Positions 1 through 9,704 of a stretch of DNA of 64,000 nt are shown piece after piece. The DNA is taken from positions 124,001-188,000 of the forward strand of contig CAKOYQ010000001.1 of NCBI GenBank assembly GCA_934130935.1, in the 5' to 3' direction. The notes beneath the pieces were generated by a model. The model saw nothing but the letters and a program-made list of their open reading frames with translations, was not told the origin of the DNA and did not search any database. Every line of letters starts with the position of its first letter. Position 1 is the stretch's first letter. This DNA is from an uncultured Clostridia bacterium. Its GTDB lineage: Bacteria; Bacillota; Clostridia; TANB77; CAG-508. The position numbers were made by a program, and so were the translations under genes.

Positions 1-1036
1 CTTCTGCCATTATCCTTGCTAAGTTTGAAACTTCTATTGAGTGATTTAATACATTTTGTCCATAACTTGTTCTGTATTTTAACTTTCCTATTAGTTTTAT
101 AAGTTCTGGATTTAAACCAATTACTCCAGTTTCTAATGCTGCTCTTTCTCCCTCTGATTTTATAGTTTCTGACAATTCTTCTTTAGCCTTTTCTACCATT
201 TCTTCTATTTTGGCTGGATGTATTCTTCCATCATCTATCAACTTCTCAAGGGCAATTCTTGCTACTTCTCTTCTTAATGGATCAAAACCTGATAATATCA
301 CTGCTTCTGGTGTATCATCTATTATTAAATCTATTCCTGTAAGAGTCTCTAATGCTCTTATATTTCTACCTTCTCTACCTATAATTCTTCCTTTAATATC
401 ATCTGATGGAAGTGGTACTATTGAAACTGTAGTCTCTGCTGAGTGGTCTGCAGCACATTTTTGAATTGCATAACTTATTGTCTCTCTTGCATTCTTCTTT
501 GCTTCCTCTTTAGCTTTTTGCTCTAAATCTTTAATTAATATAGCTTTTTCAGCTGTTATTTCTTGTTCCACTGAACTCAATAATTGTACTTTTGCCTCTT
601 CTTTAGTTAAGTTCGCAACCTTTTGAAGAACCTCTAATTGCTCATTCTTTAATTCTTCAATATGCTGTTCCTTCTCTTTTAGTTCACGTTCTCCTTTTTC
701 TAACTCTCTTTCTTTTTTCTCAAAATTGTCTGAACGTTTTTCTAAGTTCTCTTCTTTTTGGATAATTCTACTTTCTTGTTTTTGTATTTCGCCTCTTCTT
801 TCTTTAATCTCTTGATCTAATTCATTTCTAGCATTCATAATTTCTTCTTTTGCTTTAAAAATTTGTTCTTTTTTTAAATTTTCTGCCTCTATTTTCGCTA
901 GGTCTACTAATCTTTGTGCTTCTTTTTCTGCTCCTCCAATTTTAGATTCAGCAATTTTTTTTCTTATTACCATCCCCAATGGTATTCCTATTGCTAATGA
1001 GATTAAGACAGTGGCTACTATGATTAAAATATCCAT
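1..1036 (-). CDS. rny: Ribonuclease Y (3' part cut off by window edge)
   Basis: Membrane-anchored endoribonuclease that starts mRNA decay. The 345 codons present show an N-terminal membrane helix (about residues 3-22), then a long charged coiled coil rich in E, K and R (about 30-190), then a KH domain with GRIIGREGRNIRALE. The last visible part (LNHSIEVSNLARIMAE) is the beginning of the HD phosphohydrolase domain; the catalytic HD lies outside the window. The order TM, coiled coil, KH, HD is that of RNase Y. The ATG at 1036 is preferred over one at 1042 because GAGGTG lies 7 nt upstream of it. A sigma-A-type promoter sits at 1129-1157. Identification is firm; the C-terminus is unseen. Confidence 0.95.
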   Translation of the reverse strand, partial: MDILIIVATVLISLAIGIPLGMVIRKKIAESKIGGAEKEAQRLVDLAKIEAENLKKEQIFKAKEEIMNARNELDQEIKERRGEIQKQESRIIQKEENLEKRSDNFEKKERELEKGERELKEKEQHIEELKNEQLEVLQKVANLTKEEAKVQLLSSVEQEITAEKAILIKDLEQKAKEEAKKNARETISYAIQKCAADHSAETTVSIVPLPSDDIKGRIIGREGRNIRALETLTGIDLIIDDTPEAVILSGFDPLRREVARIALEKLIDDGRIHPAKIEEMVEKAKEELSETIKSEGERAALETGVIGLNPELIKLIGKLKYRTSYGQNVLNHSIEVSNLARIMAE

Positions 1037-1128
1037 AATCATACACCTCTTTCTTATTTATTTTTCAATGTTCGAATAAATATATCTTTTTTTACTTTCT
1101 TTTTTTATATATTTTTTCAACCAATTAT

Positions 1129-1157
1129 ATTTTATAATTATTATTGTAAACTGTCAA
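1129..1157 (-). promoter_or_regulatory. Sigma-A-type promoter of rny
   Basis: On the minus strand TTGACA (1157-1152) is followed after 17 nt by TAAAAT (1134-1129). It lies between the stop of the alarmone synthetase gene and rny, so rny has its own promoter. The -35 is a perfect match to consensus. Confidence 0.7.
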
Positions 1158-1185
1158 GGGTTTTTCGCTAATTTGTACATTAAGA

Positions 1186-1839
1186 TTATATGTTTTTCAA
1201 AGTAATCATTTTATCATCAAATTTATTTATCATCTTAGCACATGCAATTAATTCTTTTGATGTTTTTTTATTTACATTTTGTTCTGATTTATATTTAACT
1301 TTGTGTTCAACATTTGCCCAAAAATCCATTGCAAGAGTTCTAATTTGTATCTCACATTTTACATATACCGTTTTTTGTGTTAGATTAACTGGTACTTCGA
1401 CAACCATATGATAACTAGAATATCCACTTTCTTTTGGATTTGTAACATAATCTTTTTCTTTTAATATATGTAAATCTGGCATCTTTTTTATTAAATCTTT
1501 TATAAAAAAGATATCATCCTTCAAAGTACATACTATTCTTAATCCTGCAATGTCATTTATTTTTTCTATTAAGTTTAAATATGTTTTATCATATTTTTTC
1601 TTTTCCATTTTTCTAATTATACTTTTAGGTTCTTTTATTCTCGCATCTATATGATCAATTAAATCATAATTATACATTATTTGAAATTCTTCTTTTATTA
1701 TATTCATTTGTACAGTAAGTTGGTCTAATGCTGATTTGTAAAAAAACATGAGTTTATCAAATGGTTCTTCTTTAACATCTAATTTTTCCTCTTTATCTTC
1801 TAAAAAGTTTTCAATTATTATTAAATCATTTTCTCTCAT
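1186..1839 (-). CDS. Small alarmone synthetase, RelQ/RelP type
   Basis: A RelA/SpoT-domain protein without HD hydrolase, TGS or ACT domains, so a stand-alone (p)ppGpp synthetase that transfers pyrophosphate from ATP to GDP/GTP. About 217 residues, normal for the class. Diagnostic segments are INDIAGLRIVC, the synthetase block GYSSYHMVVEVP and CEIQIRTLAMDFWANVEHK near the C-terminus. A GTG six codons upstream (1857) also opens the frame, but AAAGGA lies 9 nt before the ATG at 1839, which I choose. The gene is divergent from deoD, a purine salvage gene, a fitting neighbour although not proof of a link. RelP and RelQ cannot be separated by eye. Confidence 0.88.
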   Translation of the reverse strand: MRENDLIIIENFLEDKEEKLDVKEEPFDKLMFFYKSALDQLTVQMNIIKEEFQIMYNYDLIDHIDARIKEPKSIIRKMEKKKYDKTYLNLIEKINDIAGLRIVCTLKDDIFFIKDLIKKMPDLHILKEKDYVTNPKESGYSSYHMVVEVPVNLTQKTVYVKCEIQIRTLAMDFWANVEHKVKYKSEQNVNKKTSKELIACAKMINKFDDKMITLKNI

Positions 1840-1995
1840 ACTACAAATTCCTTTCACCTTATTATCATAATAAACATTAGTATTATAAACTTGATTTGTT
1901 TTACTAATTGCATTTTAATTTTATATGTGATTTGTTATGAAAGTATTCTTGTTTTGTGTCTTTTTTGTGAATTGATTTTTTATTCTACAGATTTA

Positions 1996-2024
1996 TTGAA
2001 TTTTCAATTTTTTATTGATATAAT
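1996..2024 (+). promoter_or_regulatory. Sigma-A-type promoter of deoD
   Basis: TTGAAT (1996-2001), 17-nt spacer, TATAAT (2019-2024). A strong AAGGAGGTGA ribosome binding site follows at 2041-2050 before the ATG at 2056. Confidence 0.75.
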
Positions 2025-2055
2025 TTTTTTAATATTTATTAAGGAGGTGATTTTT

Positions 2056-2778
2056 ATGTCCACACCACACAATGAAGCAAACTTAGGCGATATAGCTAAA
2101 ACAGTTATAATGCCAGGAGATCCACTTCGTGCAAAATATATTGCTGAAAATTTTTTAGATGACTATAAATTAGTAAATTCTGTAAGAGGAATTTATACTT
2201 ATACAGGTAAATATAAAGGTAAAGAAATAACAGTTATGGCTTCAGGCATGGGGATGCCAAGTATGGGAATTTACTCTTATGAACTATATAAATTTTATGA
2301 AGTAGAAAACATTATACGCATTGGCTCTTGTGGTTCTTATAAACCAACATTAAAACTATTTGATATTATTCTTGCTGAAAAAACTTTTTCTGAAAGTAAT
2401 TTTGCTCTAACATTGAATAATGATGATTGTCATATTGTAAGCAGTGATTCCGAATTAAATTCTAAAATAATTGATACCGCTCAAAATAACAACATTAATA
2501 TATTTTCTGGAAATACTGTATGTACAGATTGTTTTGATTTGTATATGACTGATGTTAATCAATTTTTGGCAAGAGTTCCTGATGGTTTTAATCCTGTTAG
2601 TGCCGAAATGGAAGCTTTTGCTCTATTTTATGTTGCTAAACTGCTAAATAAAAAAGCAGCTTGTTTAATGAGTGTTGTTGATTCAAAATATATAAAAGAA
2701 ATTGCTACTCCAGAAGAACGCCAAACTGGCCTTAACAATATGATAAAACTTGCACTTGATTCAAGCTTAAAACTATAA
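2056..2778 (+). CDS. deoD: Purine-nucleoside phosphorylase, DeoD type
   Basis: Reversible phosphorolysis of purine (deoxy)nucleosides in salvage; cytosolic, hexameric in the DeoD family. The 240-residue product starts MSTPHNEANLGDIAK and carries the phosphate-binding MPGDPLRAKYIAE, the substrate segment ASGMGMPSMGIYSYEL, RIGSCGSY and SAEMEAFALF, all hallmarks of DeoD. The open frame extends upstream to 1891, but that extension is a hydrophobic AT-rich stretch containing the promoter, and AAGGAGGTGA fixes the start at 2056. It is one of only two plus-strand genes and ends in a terminator shared with convergent argS. Confidence 0.95.
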   Translation: MSTPHNEANLGDIAKTVIMPGDPLRAKYIAENFLDDYKLVNSVRGIYTYTGKYKGKEITVMASGMGMPSMGIYSYELYKFYEVENIIRIGSCGSYKPTLKLFDIILAEKTFSESNFALTLNNDDCHIVSSDSELNSKIIDTAQNNNINIFSGNTVCTDCFDLYMTDVNQFLARVPDGFNPVSAEMEAFALFYVAKLLNKKAACLMSVVDSKYIKEIATPEERQTGLNNMIKLALDSSLKL

Positions 2779-2789
2779 TTCACCTAAAA

Positions 2790-2826
2790 AGACGGTGTTA
2801 TACATATCTAACTCCGTCTCTTTTTA
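2790..2826. terminator. Bidirectional terminator between deoD and argS
   Basis: Stem AGACGG / CCGTCT (2790-2795 with 2814-2819), continued after a T-T mismatch by GTTA / TAAC. A-rich on the left and T-rich on the right, so it can stop transcription from both convergent genes. Confidence 0.8.
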
Positions 2827-2834
2827 TTCTATTT

Positions 2835-4544
2835 TTACATTCTCTCTGGCATTTCAATTCCTAACAATCCTGCTCCTATACTTAAAATTTTCCCAACTGA
2901 ATAAGTTAAATATACACGAGCATCTTGAAGTTCCTTATCTTCATTTATAATTTTATTTTCATTATAAAAATTACTATATGCTTTTGCCACATCAATTAAA
3001 TACCTTGACAAAATTGATGGTTCGTTTTTATCTGTAACTTGAACTAAAACATCCTCAAAATCATAAATTAATTTTAATAGTTTGATTGAATATTCATCTT
3101 GTAATAGTTTTGAGTCGACTGTTGAAACCTGAGGCACCCCTCCAGCTTTTTCAATAACACTCTTAGTACGTACATAAGTATATTGAATATATGGTCCTGT
3201 TTCTCCTTGGAAATTTAAAATTGTATCCCAATCAAATATTTCATCTTTAACTCTATTATTTGCTAAATCATTAAATATTACAGCACCAACTCCAACTCTT
3301 TTTGCTACCTCATCTTTATTTTCAAGTTCAGGGTTTTTCTGCTCAATTATCAATTTTGCTCTTGATATTGCTTCATTAAGTAAATCAAGTAATTTTACAC
3401 TTGTTCCTTCCCTTGTTGACATCTTTCCTGTTGGTAATAACACCATCCCAAATGAAACATGTTCTAATACATTTGTATATTTCTCGTCTAGTCCAAGAAA
3501 CTTAGCAACTTCAAATATTTGTTTAAAATGCAAAACTTGTTCATATGATGTAACATATAGTGCTTTGTCAAAATCATAAGTTCTTGCCCTATACATAATC
3601 GCAGCCAAATCTCTTGTTGCATATGTTGATGAACCATTGCTCTTTTCTATTATACATGGTGTATTAATTCCTTTGTCTTCTAAATCTACGATTTTTGCCC
3701 CTTCAGACTCTATTAGTTTCCCACTTTTTTCTAAGATTTCTACAATCTCTGACATCTTGTCTGAATAAAATGCCTCTCCATTCCAAGAATCAAATTTACT
3801 TCCTAATAAATCATATACTTTTTGAAATTCTTTTAAACTTAGTTCTCTAAATTTTTGCCAAAGTTCCACACAGTAAGGATCTCCATCCTCAAGCTTTTTG
3901 AAATTATTCCTACAATTTTCTAAAATTTGTTCATCTTCTTTACATGCTTGATTAATTCTTATATAAATTTTAGTTAATTCATCTATTGGATTTTCTTCAA
4001 TATTATATTCATTTCCCCACAATTTATATCCTTCAATTAATTTTCCAAATTGTGTTCCATAATCGCCTAAGTGGTTTATTCCTGTTACATTATATCCTAA
4101 ATATTTATATATTTTATATAATGCTGCACCTATTACAGTTGAGCGTAAATGTCCAATATGAAATGGTTTAGCAATATTAGGAGCAGAATAATCTATTACT
4201 ATGTTCTTTCCATTTCCTATTGCTGATTTACCATATTCTTCAGCATTAGCCATTTCTTGCAAAACCTCTTTTGCTAATAGTTCTTTATTTACAAAAAAGT
4301 TTAAATATCCACCTACAACTTCTACTTTTGTTATTTGGTTTTCATTTATTTGAATATTTTCTTTTATTTCTGTAGCAATAGCTTGTGGGGCTTTTTTTAA
4401 TGTTTTTGCCAATCTAAAACATGGGAACGCATAATCTCCATTTTCAGTCCCTTTTGGCTTTTCTATTGATTTTTTTATTTCATCTTGATTTATACTTACA
4501 ACTTTTGATATTTCATTTGCTATTATACTTTTAAAATCTATCAT
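2835..4544 (-). CDS. argS: Arginyl-tRNA synthetase
   Basis: Class I synthetase charging tRNA-Arg; 569 residues, typical length. The N-terminal ArgRS additional domain (about 1-90) precedes the catalytic core. The HIGH motif reads KPFHIGHLRS (HIGH at 129-132) and the KMSKS-equivalent loop is KMSTREG (374-380), the diverged form usual in ArgRS. The C-terminal DALR anticodon-binding domain ends with GAGLLGIEMPERM, a common ArgRS terminus. It starts 15 bp after the stop of cysS with a GGGAG ribosome binding site, so cysS-argS form an operon. Confidence 0.97.
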   Translation of the reverse strand: MIDFKSIIANEISKVVSINQDEIKKSIEKPKGTENGDYAFPCFRLAKTLKKAPQAIATEIKENIQINENQITKVEVVGGYLNFFVNKELLAKEVLQEMANAEEYGKSAIGNGKNIVIDYSAPNIAKPFHIGHLRSTVIGAALYKIYKYLGYNVTGINHLGDYGTQFGKLIEGYKLWGNEYNIEENPIDELTKIYIRINQACKEDEQILENCRNNFKKLEDGDPYCVELWQKFRELSLKEFQKVYDLLGSKFDSWNGEAFYSDKMSEIVEILEKSGKLIESEGAKIVDLEDKGINTPCIIEKSNGSSTYATRDLAAIMYRARTYDFDKALYVTSYEQVLHFKQIFEVAKFLGLDEKYTNVLEHVSFGMVLLPTGKMSTREGTSVKLLDLLNEAISRAKLIIEQKNPELENKDEVAKRVGVGAVIFNDLANNRVKDEIFDWDTILNFQGETGPYIQYTYVRTKSVIEKAGGVPQVSTVDSKLLQDEYSIKLLKLIYDFEDVLVQVTDKNEPSILSRYLIDVAKAYSNFYNENKIINEDKELQDARVYLTYSVGKILSIGAGLLGIEMPERM

Positions 4545-4559
4545 TACTTCATCTCCCTT

Positions 4560-5942
4560 TTATAATTTTGAAACTTCAACCCCCTCTTTGGTATCTTTAA
4601 CATTATATCCTTTTTCTATAATTAAATCTCTTAATCTATCAGATTCAGCCCAATTCTTCTCACTTCTTGCAACTTTTCTTTGCTCTACTAAATCTAAAAC
4701 TTCTTGTGGAATTTGTTGTTCTTCTTTCTTTTCAGCTATTTTTATTCCTAAAACAGTATCAAATTTCTCTAATAATTGTGCTATTTTAGGCGATTTTTCT
4801 GGATATTTTACAGCTTCCCAAACAACACTCATTGCAAGTGGCATATTTAAATCATCATTTATAGCTTGATGAAATCTATTTTCCATATCATTTATTACAT
4901 CTTCTGATACTATATCAGTTCCATTTAAATGTTTTTGATATCCTTCTCTTAAACGATTTAAAGATGTTGATGCAGATTCTATTCCATCCCAAGTAAAATT
5001 TAGTTTTCCTTTATAATGGCATGAAAAATTAAATAATCTATATACTAATGGATCATATCCTCTATTTATAATATCATCTACAAGATATACATTACCTAAG
5101 CTTTTTGACATCTTTCCACCATTTATTAATAGATATTCTCCATGCATCCAGTAATGTGCTGGTATTTTACCACATGCCCCTTTACTTTGAGCAATTTCAT
5201 TTTCATGATGTGTTGGTATTAAATCTATTCCACCTGTATGTATATCAAATACCTCTCCTAAGTATTTAGTACTCATTGCTGAACATTCAATATGCCATCC
5301 TGGATAACTTGGTCCCCATGGACTATCCCATTTCATTAAATGATTTTCTGGTGCTTTTATCCATAATGCAAAATCATATGGATTTCTTTTTTCAGGATCA
5401 ACTTCTACTCTTGCTCCTGCTTTTTGCTCTCTAAGATTTATTCCAGATAATATTCCATATTCATCTAGTTTTGATACATCAAAATATATTGCAGTAGAAG
5501 TCTCATATGCATAGCCTCTTTCCATTATTTTTTCAACCATTTCTAACATTTCTTTTATATGTTCTGTTGCTTTACATACTATTTCTGGTGTTTCTATATT
5601 TAATCTTTCTAAATCCTTGAAAAACAATTTAGTATAATGTTCTGCAATTTCAATCGGACTTTTGTGCTCTTCTCTTGCTGATTTTAACATTTTGTCTTCA
5701 CCTTCATCTCCGTCTGAAACAAGGTGTCCAACATCTGTAATATTCATTACATGTTTTAACTCATATCCATTATATCTTAATACACGCCTTAATGTGTCTT
5801 GAAATAAGTTTGTTCTCATATTTCCTATTGTTGCATCTTTATATACAGTAGGTCCACATGAATATATTTTTGCCTTTCCTGATTCTATTGATTTAAATAG
5901 TTCTTTATTTTTGGTTAAAGTATTATAAAAATATATATCCAT
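4560..5942 (-). CDS. cysS: Cysteinyl-tRNA synthetase
   Basis: Class I synthetase charging tRNA-Cys; 460 residues. YSCGPTVYKDATIGNMR contains zinc ligand Cys29 and the HIGH-equivalent TIGN (38-41). Further zinc-site residues are Cys220 (WHIECSAMS) and the HHENE segment (245-249). KMSKS is at 277-281. The C-terminal part is the DALR-type helical domain. Upstream of argS in the same operon. Confidence 0.97.
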   Translation of the reverse strand: MDIYFYNTLTKNKELFKSIESGKAKIYSCGPTVYKDATIGNMRTNLFQDTLRRVLRYNGYELKHVMNITDVGHLVSDGDEGEDKMLKSAREEHKSPIEIAEHYTKLFFKDLERLNIETPEIVCKATEHIKEMLEMVEKIMERGYAYETSTAIYFDVSKLDEYGILSGINLREQKAGARVEVDPEKRNPYDFALWIKAPENHLMKWDSPWGPSYPGWHIECSAMSTKYLGEVFDIHTGGIDLIPTHHENEIAQSKGACGKIPAHYWMHGEYLLINGGKMSKSLGNVYLVDDIINRGYDPLVYRLFNFSCHYKGKLNFTWDGIESASTSLNRLREGYQKHLNGTDIVSEDVINDMENRFHQAINDDLNMPLAMSVVWEAVKYPEKSPKIAQLLEKFDTVLGIKIAEKKEEQQIPQEVLDLVEQRKVARSEKNWAESDRLRDLIIEKGYNVKDTKEGVEVSKL

Positions 5943-5971
5943 TTATTTTTTCCCCCTTAATTAGGATAAAG

Positions 5972-6001
5972 AAAAGGTGGCAAAGCTACTTAGCCACTTT
6001 T
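5972..6001 (-). terminator. Terminator downstream of the PBP gene
   Basis: Inverted repeat with AGTGGC / GCCACC as core stem and an 11-nt loop, followed on the minus strand by a T-rich tail. It separates the PBP gene from cysS. Confidence 0.8.
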
Positions 6002-6007
6002 TCTTTT

Positions 6008-8632
6008 TTATTGATTATTTGTCGTATTATCTGTTGTACTTCCTCCTGTTTCTGTGTTTCCAGTGTCTCCAGAACTAGGTTTTTCTGGTTCCTCAGTTGG
6101 CCCTGTATCTGGTTTTGTAGGTTCTTCTGTTCCACTATTATTAGGTTTCTCTGGTTCTGTATTAACATTTGGTTGTTCTGTTGGAGTTTCTGGAACTGTT
6201 GGTTGTGTAACTACTTCTGCAGCTTTTTTATGTATTGTACAATATTCTGTTGGTGCTGTTCCCATAGTAGTTCCAATACCATGTGTTGTCCATAATCCTA
6301 ATCTTTCTTTTTCTACAACATAATTAGCAGATTTTCTCTCTTTTGACGGACAAAATTCATTTGCTAATCGACCTGATTCCCTACATATTGTATATTGATT
6401 TTGATGTGCATCACACTCTTCTGGTAAATGTCCATCAACAAATATTTCATCATATGTACTTGAACATTTATTAGTTGCTATTCTACCACTTGTTCTACAT
6501 ATTGTCGCATGTACTATTTTGTCTGGAACTTTAAATGTTGAATTTTCTAATCCTTTATGAATTTCCGACATTATTCCCGAAAATAACAGTCCTGCTGGAT
6601 TTGTTCCAGAAAAGTTAATTCTTTGAGGATCATCAAATCCATACCATGCTGCACAAGCATAATAATTTGTAAATCCACATAACCATCTATCTTTTGAAGA
6701 GTTCGTTGTTCCTGTCTTTGCTGCCACATCAATTCCATTGATAGCACAATATTTAGCAGTACCTGCATATCCATCAGCACCATTTATAACAGATTGCATT
6801 AAGTTTTTAATAATATATGCTGTTTCTGCTGAACATACTGTTTCCGTTTTTTGTTTTGGTTCTAACACTACTTTTCCATCAGAATCTTCTACTTTAGTAT
6901 AGAATGTTGGTTCAATGTAATTTCCATCATTTGCAACAGCTGCATATGCTGCAGCCATTTCTAATGGACTTACTCCATATGTCATTCCACCTATTGCTAA
7001 TGATAAGTTTTCATCATTATGGTCCTTATTTTCACTTGCATGCACAAGTGATGAAATTCCCATTTTTTCCATATATTCTATTGACTTTTGTGGTGTTAAT
7101 TCTGCCATAACTTTAAGGAATGGTATATTTTGAGATGTTGTTACAGCTGTTCTTATTGTCCTTAACCCTGTGAATCCATTGTAGTTTTCTGGCTCATAAT
7201 CTTTTCCAAATGTTGTCTTTAAATCTGCATAAATTGTTGCTGGTGTTATTATTCCTTCTTCTATTCCAGGCAACACATCTGCTAATGGCTTTATAGATGA
7301 CCCTGTTTGTCTTTTTGAATTTATTCTGTTTAATCCTCTTGAAGTTGTCTTCTCTCTTAATTGACCTACTGCTCCAACTACTTTTCCTGTTGATGGTTCT
7401 ATAACTACTGCTGCACCTTCTGCTAGAATTGATGCTCCGTTTTCATCTTTTATTACTTTTCCATTTTTATCTTTTAGTTCTAATTTGTATTTACCTTTTT
7501 GTACTTCTGCTTCCATAGCCTTTTGTATTGATGATACCTGTGTTGAATATATTTTTAGGCCACTTGTTTGTAAATATGTTTCTGCTGCATCTTTTGATAT
7601 TTGTTTTTCTTCCATTATTTGTTGAGTTAATTGTGTTATCAATGCATCTGTGTGTGAAGAATATACATTTCCTCTAACACCATTTTCAAATTTAAACCCT
7701 GCTTCAACTTCAGCTACAGCATTATCATATTCTTCTTGATTTATATAATTAAATTTCTTCATTTGTGATAACACTGTTTTTGTTCTTTTAGAAATTTTTT
7801 CTGTTACATCATTTCCTGAATATGGATTATATGCATTAGGAGAATGATTTATTCCTGCTAAAAATGCACATTGAGCTATACTTAAATCTTTAGCTGTTTT
7901 ATTAAAATAATACTCTGATCCAATTTCAACTCCGTGTTTTTCGCTTCCGCCATTTCCTACATATATTAAATTCAAATATAATTCTATTATCTGGTCTTTT
8001 GACATTACTTTTTCTATTTGATATGCTTTTGACCATTCCTTTAACTTTCTAACAACACCTGCTGCACCACTTGATGCTTTTTCTTGGGTTACATTTTTTA
8101 CAACTTGTTGTGTTATTGTACTTCCACCACCAGCTGTTGATTTTCCACCATGTGTTACAAATGAAAGCACTGCTGCTCCTGTTCTTTTTATATCTACACC
8201 ATGATGTTGCTCAAATCTTTCATCTTCTATTGATATATATGCTTTTGGTAAATATGGAGACATCTCTTCAAGTGTTATTATTTTTCTACTTTCATCTCCA
8301 TTTAATTCTGCCAGAACTTCTTTATCTGTATCCATTATCATGGAATTCTCTTTCATTATCAATTCTGACATGTCTATTGAAAAATCTTCCCCATAAAGTC
8401 CATATATTAGTCCTACTGCAACACCTGCTCCTATTACTATTAAAATCACAAAAATAATTAAAATTATTTTCAAAAATAATGCTAGTTTTGGATGTTTGTA
8501 TTTTAATTTCATTTTAGTGTCTTTTCTTTTAGCTTTTGCGTCTTTATTTCCTCTTTTTTCTACTGTTTTATTTCTTGTTTTTCTATTTTTATATGTTCCA
8601 TTATTTGTTGATTTTTTTCTTTTTTTCCCCAT
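6008..8632 (-). CDS. Bifunctional class A penicillin-binding protein (PBP1A-like)
   Basis: Peptidoglycan glycosyltransferase and DD-transpeptidase, 874 residues, acting outside the membrane. A basic cytoplasmic tail (1-49) precedes one membrane helix (about 50-78). The GT51 domain has EDERFEQHHG with the catalytic Glu136 and GGSTITQQVVKN (169-180). The transpeptidase domain has SSIK (Ser445/Lys448), SQN (500-502) and KTG (639-641), so both activities look intact. After it come two cysteine-containing repeats of the form ICRxSGRxAxxxC (about 725-790) and a Pro/Thr/Glu/Ser-rich tail of roughly 70 residues, typical of clostridial class A PBPs and probably wall-spanning. Flanked by its own terminator. 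Which PBP1 paralogue it is cannot be told. Confidence 0.93.
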   Translation of the reverse strand: MGKKRKKSTNNGTYKNRKTRNKTVEKRGNKDAKAKRKDTKMKLKYKHPKLALFLKIILIIFVILIVIGAGVAVGLIYGLYGEDFSIDMSELIMKENSMIMDTDKEVLAELNGDESRKIITLEEMSPYLPKAYISIEDERFEQHHGVDIKRTGAAVLSFVTHGGKSTAGGGSTITQQVVKNVTQEKASSGAAGVVRKLKEWSKAYQIEKVMSKDQIIELYLNLIYVGNGGSEKHGVEIGSEYYFNKTAKDLSIAQCAFLAGINHSPNAYNPYSGNDVTEKISKRTKTVLSQMKKFNYINQEEYDNAVAEVEAGFKFENGVRGNVYSSHTDALITQLTQQIMEEKQISKDAAETYLQTSGLKIYSTQVSSIQKAMEAEVQKGKYKLELKDKNGKVIKDENGASILAEGAAVVIEPSTGKVVGAVGQLREKTTSRGLNRINSKRQTGSSIKPLADVLPGIEEGIITPATIYADLKTTFGKDYEPENYNGFTGLRTIRTAVTTSQNIPFLKVMAELTPQKSIEYMEKMGISSLVHASENKDHNDENLSLAIGGMTYGVSPLEMAAAYAAVANDGNYIEPTFYTKVEDSDGKVVLEPKQKTETVCSAETAYIIKNLMQSVINGADGYAGTAKYCAINGIDVAAKTGTTNSSKDRWLCGFTNYYACAAWYGFDDPQRINFSGTNPAGLLFSGIMSEIHKGLENSTFKVPDKIVHATICRTSGRIATNKCSSTYDEIFVDGHLPEECDAHQNQYTICRESGRLANEFCPSKERKSANYVVEKERLGLWTTHGIGTTMGTAPTEYCTIHKKAAEVVTQPTVPETPTEQPNVNTEPEKPNNSGTEEPTKPDTGPTEEPEKPSSGDTGNTETGGSTTDNTTNNQ

Positions 8633-8726
8633 TTTTTTATCCTCCCTTTTGGCATAAAATGGATTTTATAATTTTTTTAAACATTTGACAACATTATAAT
8701 ACATTTTCTAAAAAAAGAAAAGCTTT

Positions 8727-9563
8727 TTAAGAAAATCTTTCGATTTTTCCATTCACTCCAAATACCTCTTTTATTGAAATTTTATTTTTTGATATCTTAT
8801 TACGTATATTATTAAAACTGTCTTTCATATACATAATTGCTTCAAGTAAATCTTTATTTTTAAATTTCTTTGCATTCTCTCTCCAAACGATTTCTTCTTT
8901 TCCAACCTCTATTTCATAATCATTTATATTTATTCCATTAAAACGTTTTGATTCTATTTTCATATTTCCTTCCAAATTTATAATTATTGCTTTTTCATTT
9001 ATTTTATATCTATTTAATACTTCTTTATTAAAATCTAAATTTAGTATTATTCGTGGCCTTAACAAACTTTTTTTCTGATTGTTGGATATAACTATCAAAA
9101 CTCCATATTTTTCATATATTTCTTTTTCTATCTTTTTCAATTTTTCTATATGATTTGTTACAACTGTTAATCTTCTATATTGTGTTGCTAGTGTTCTTAT
9201 TATCTCTATACTGATATCTGTAATTTCATTTGTCGTTATTGCAAATTCAATTTCTTCCTTTTTTAACCCTATTTGTTTTATTACATAATCTAATATTTCA
9301 AATACTAAATATTTTTCTAGCCATCTTCCATCAAATATGTCTATACCACTTGAATTTATGGCATTTATTAAATCTCTATTTTCGCACAATTCTTTACTTA
9401 AAACAACATTTGTTGTTCCATTTTTTATTAGTTTTTTTATAACTTTTATTATATTTCTTTCCTTTTCTAAATTTGCATATATTTTAAAATTATCTTTTTC
9501 TATTTTCATTTTGTATAAATGAAACCTATGCTTATCCAATTTTTCTATATAAAATGTCTTCAT
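8727..9563 (-). CDS. Conserved-looking protein of unknown function, possible Rossmann-like fold
   Basis: Not recognised. 278 residues, no signal peptide or membrane helix, highly charged. The middle part (about 105-200) alternates hydrophobic strands and helices (EIEFAITTNE, RRLTVVTNHIEKL, GVLIVISNNQK, RPRIILNLDF, KAIIINLEGN), the look of a nucleotide-binding or shikimate-dehydrogenase-like Rossmann unit, but no glycine-rich loop is obvious. The C-terminus has KISIKEVFGVNGKIERF. It lies between the GH18 gene and the PBP gene on the same strand, so a role linked to the envelope is possible but is only inferred from position. Confidence 0.7.
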   Translation of the reverse strand: MKTFYIEKLDKHRFHLYKMKIEKDNFKIYANLEKERNIIKVIKKLIKNGTTNVVLSKELCENRDLINAINSSGIDIFDGRWLEKYLVFEILDYVIKQIGLKKEEIEFAITTNEITDISIEIIRTLATQYRRLTVVTNHIEKLKKIEKEIYEKYGVLIVISNNQKKSLLRPRIILNLDFNKEVLNRYKINEKAIIINLEGNMKIESKRFNGININDYEIEVGKEEIVWRENAKKFKNKDLLEAIMYMKDSFNNIRNKISKNKISIKEVFGVNGKIERFS

Positions 9564-9661
9564 CTTTCACATCATTCCTTCCTGGTTGTAATTAATTTTT
9601 AATTCTTACTTCTATATTAATGTGTATTCTATATAAAATAAATTTATGCCACTGCAAATAC

Positions 9662-9701
9662 AAAAAATGAGTTTACCTCATATAACAGTAAACTCATTTT
9701 T
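9662..9701 (-). terminator. Terminator of the GH18 gene
   Basis: Stem AATGAGTTTAC / GTAAACTCATT with an 11-nt loop, flanked by A and T runs, beginning 3 bp past the GH18 stop codon. Confidence 0.85.
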
Positions 9702-9704
9702 GTA

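Noticed and set aside
1891..2055. Upstream extension of deoD
   Set aside because: Contains the promoter and is AT-rich hydrophobic translation; the strong site at 2041 fixes the start at 2056.
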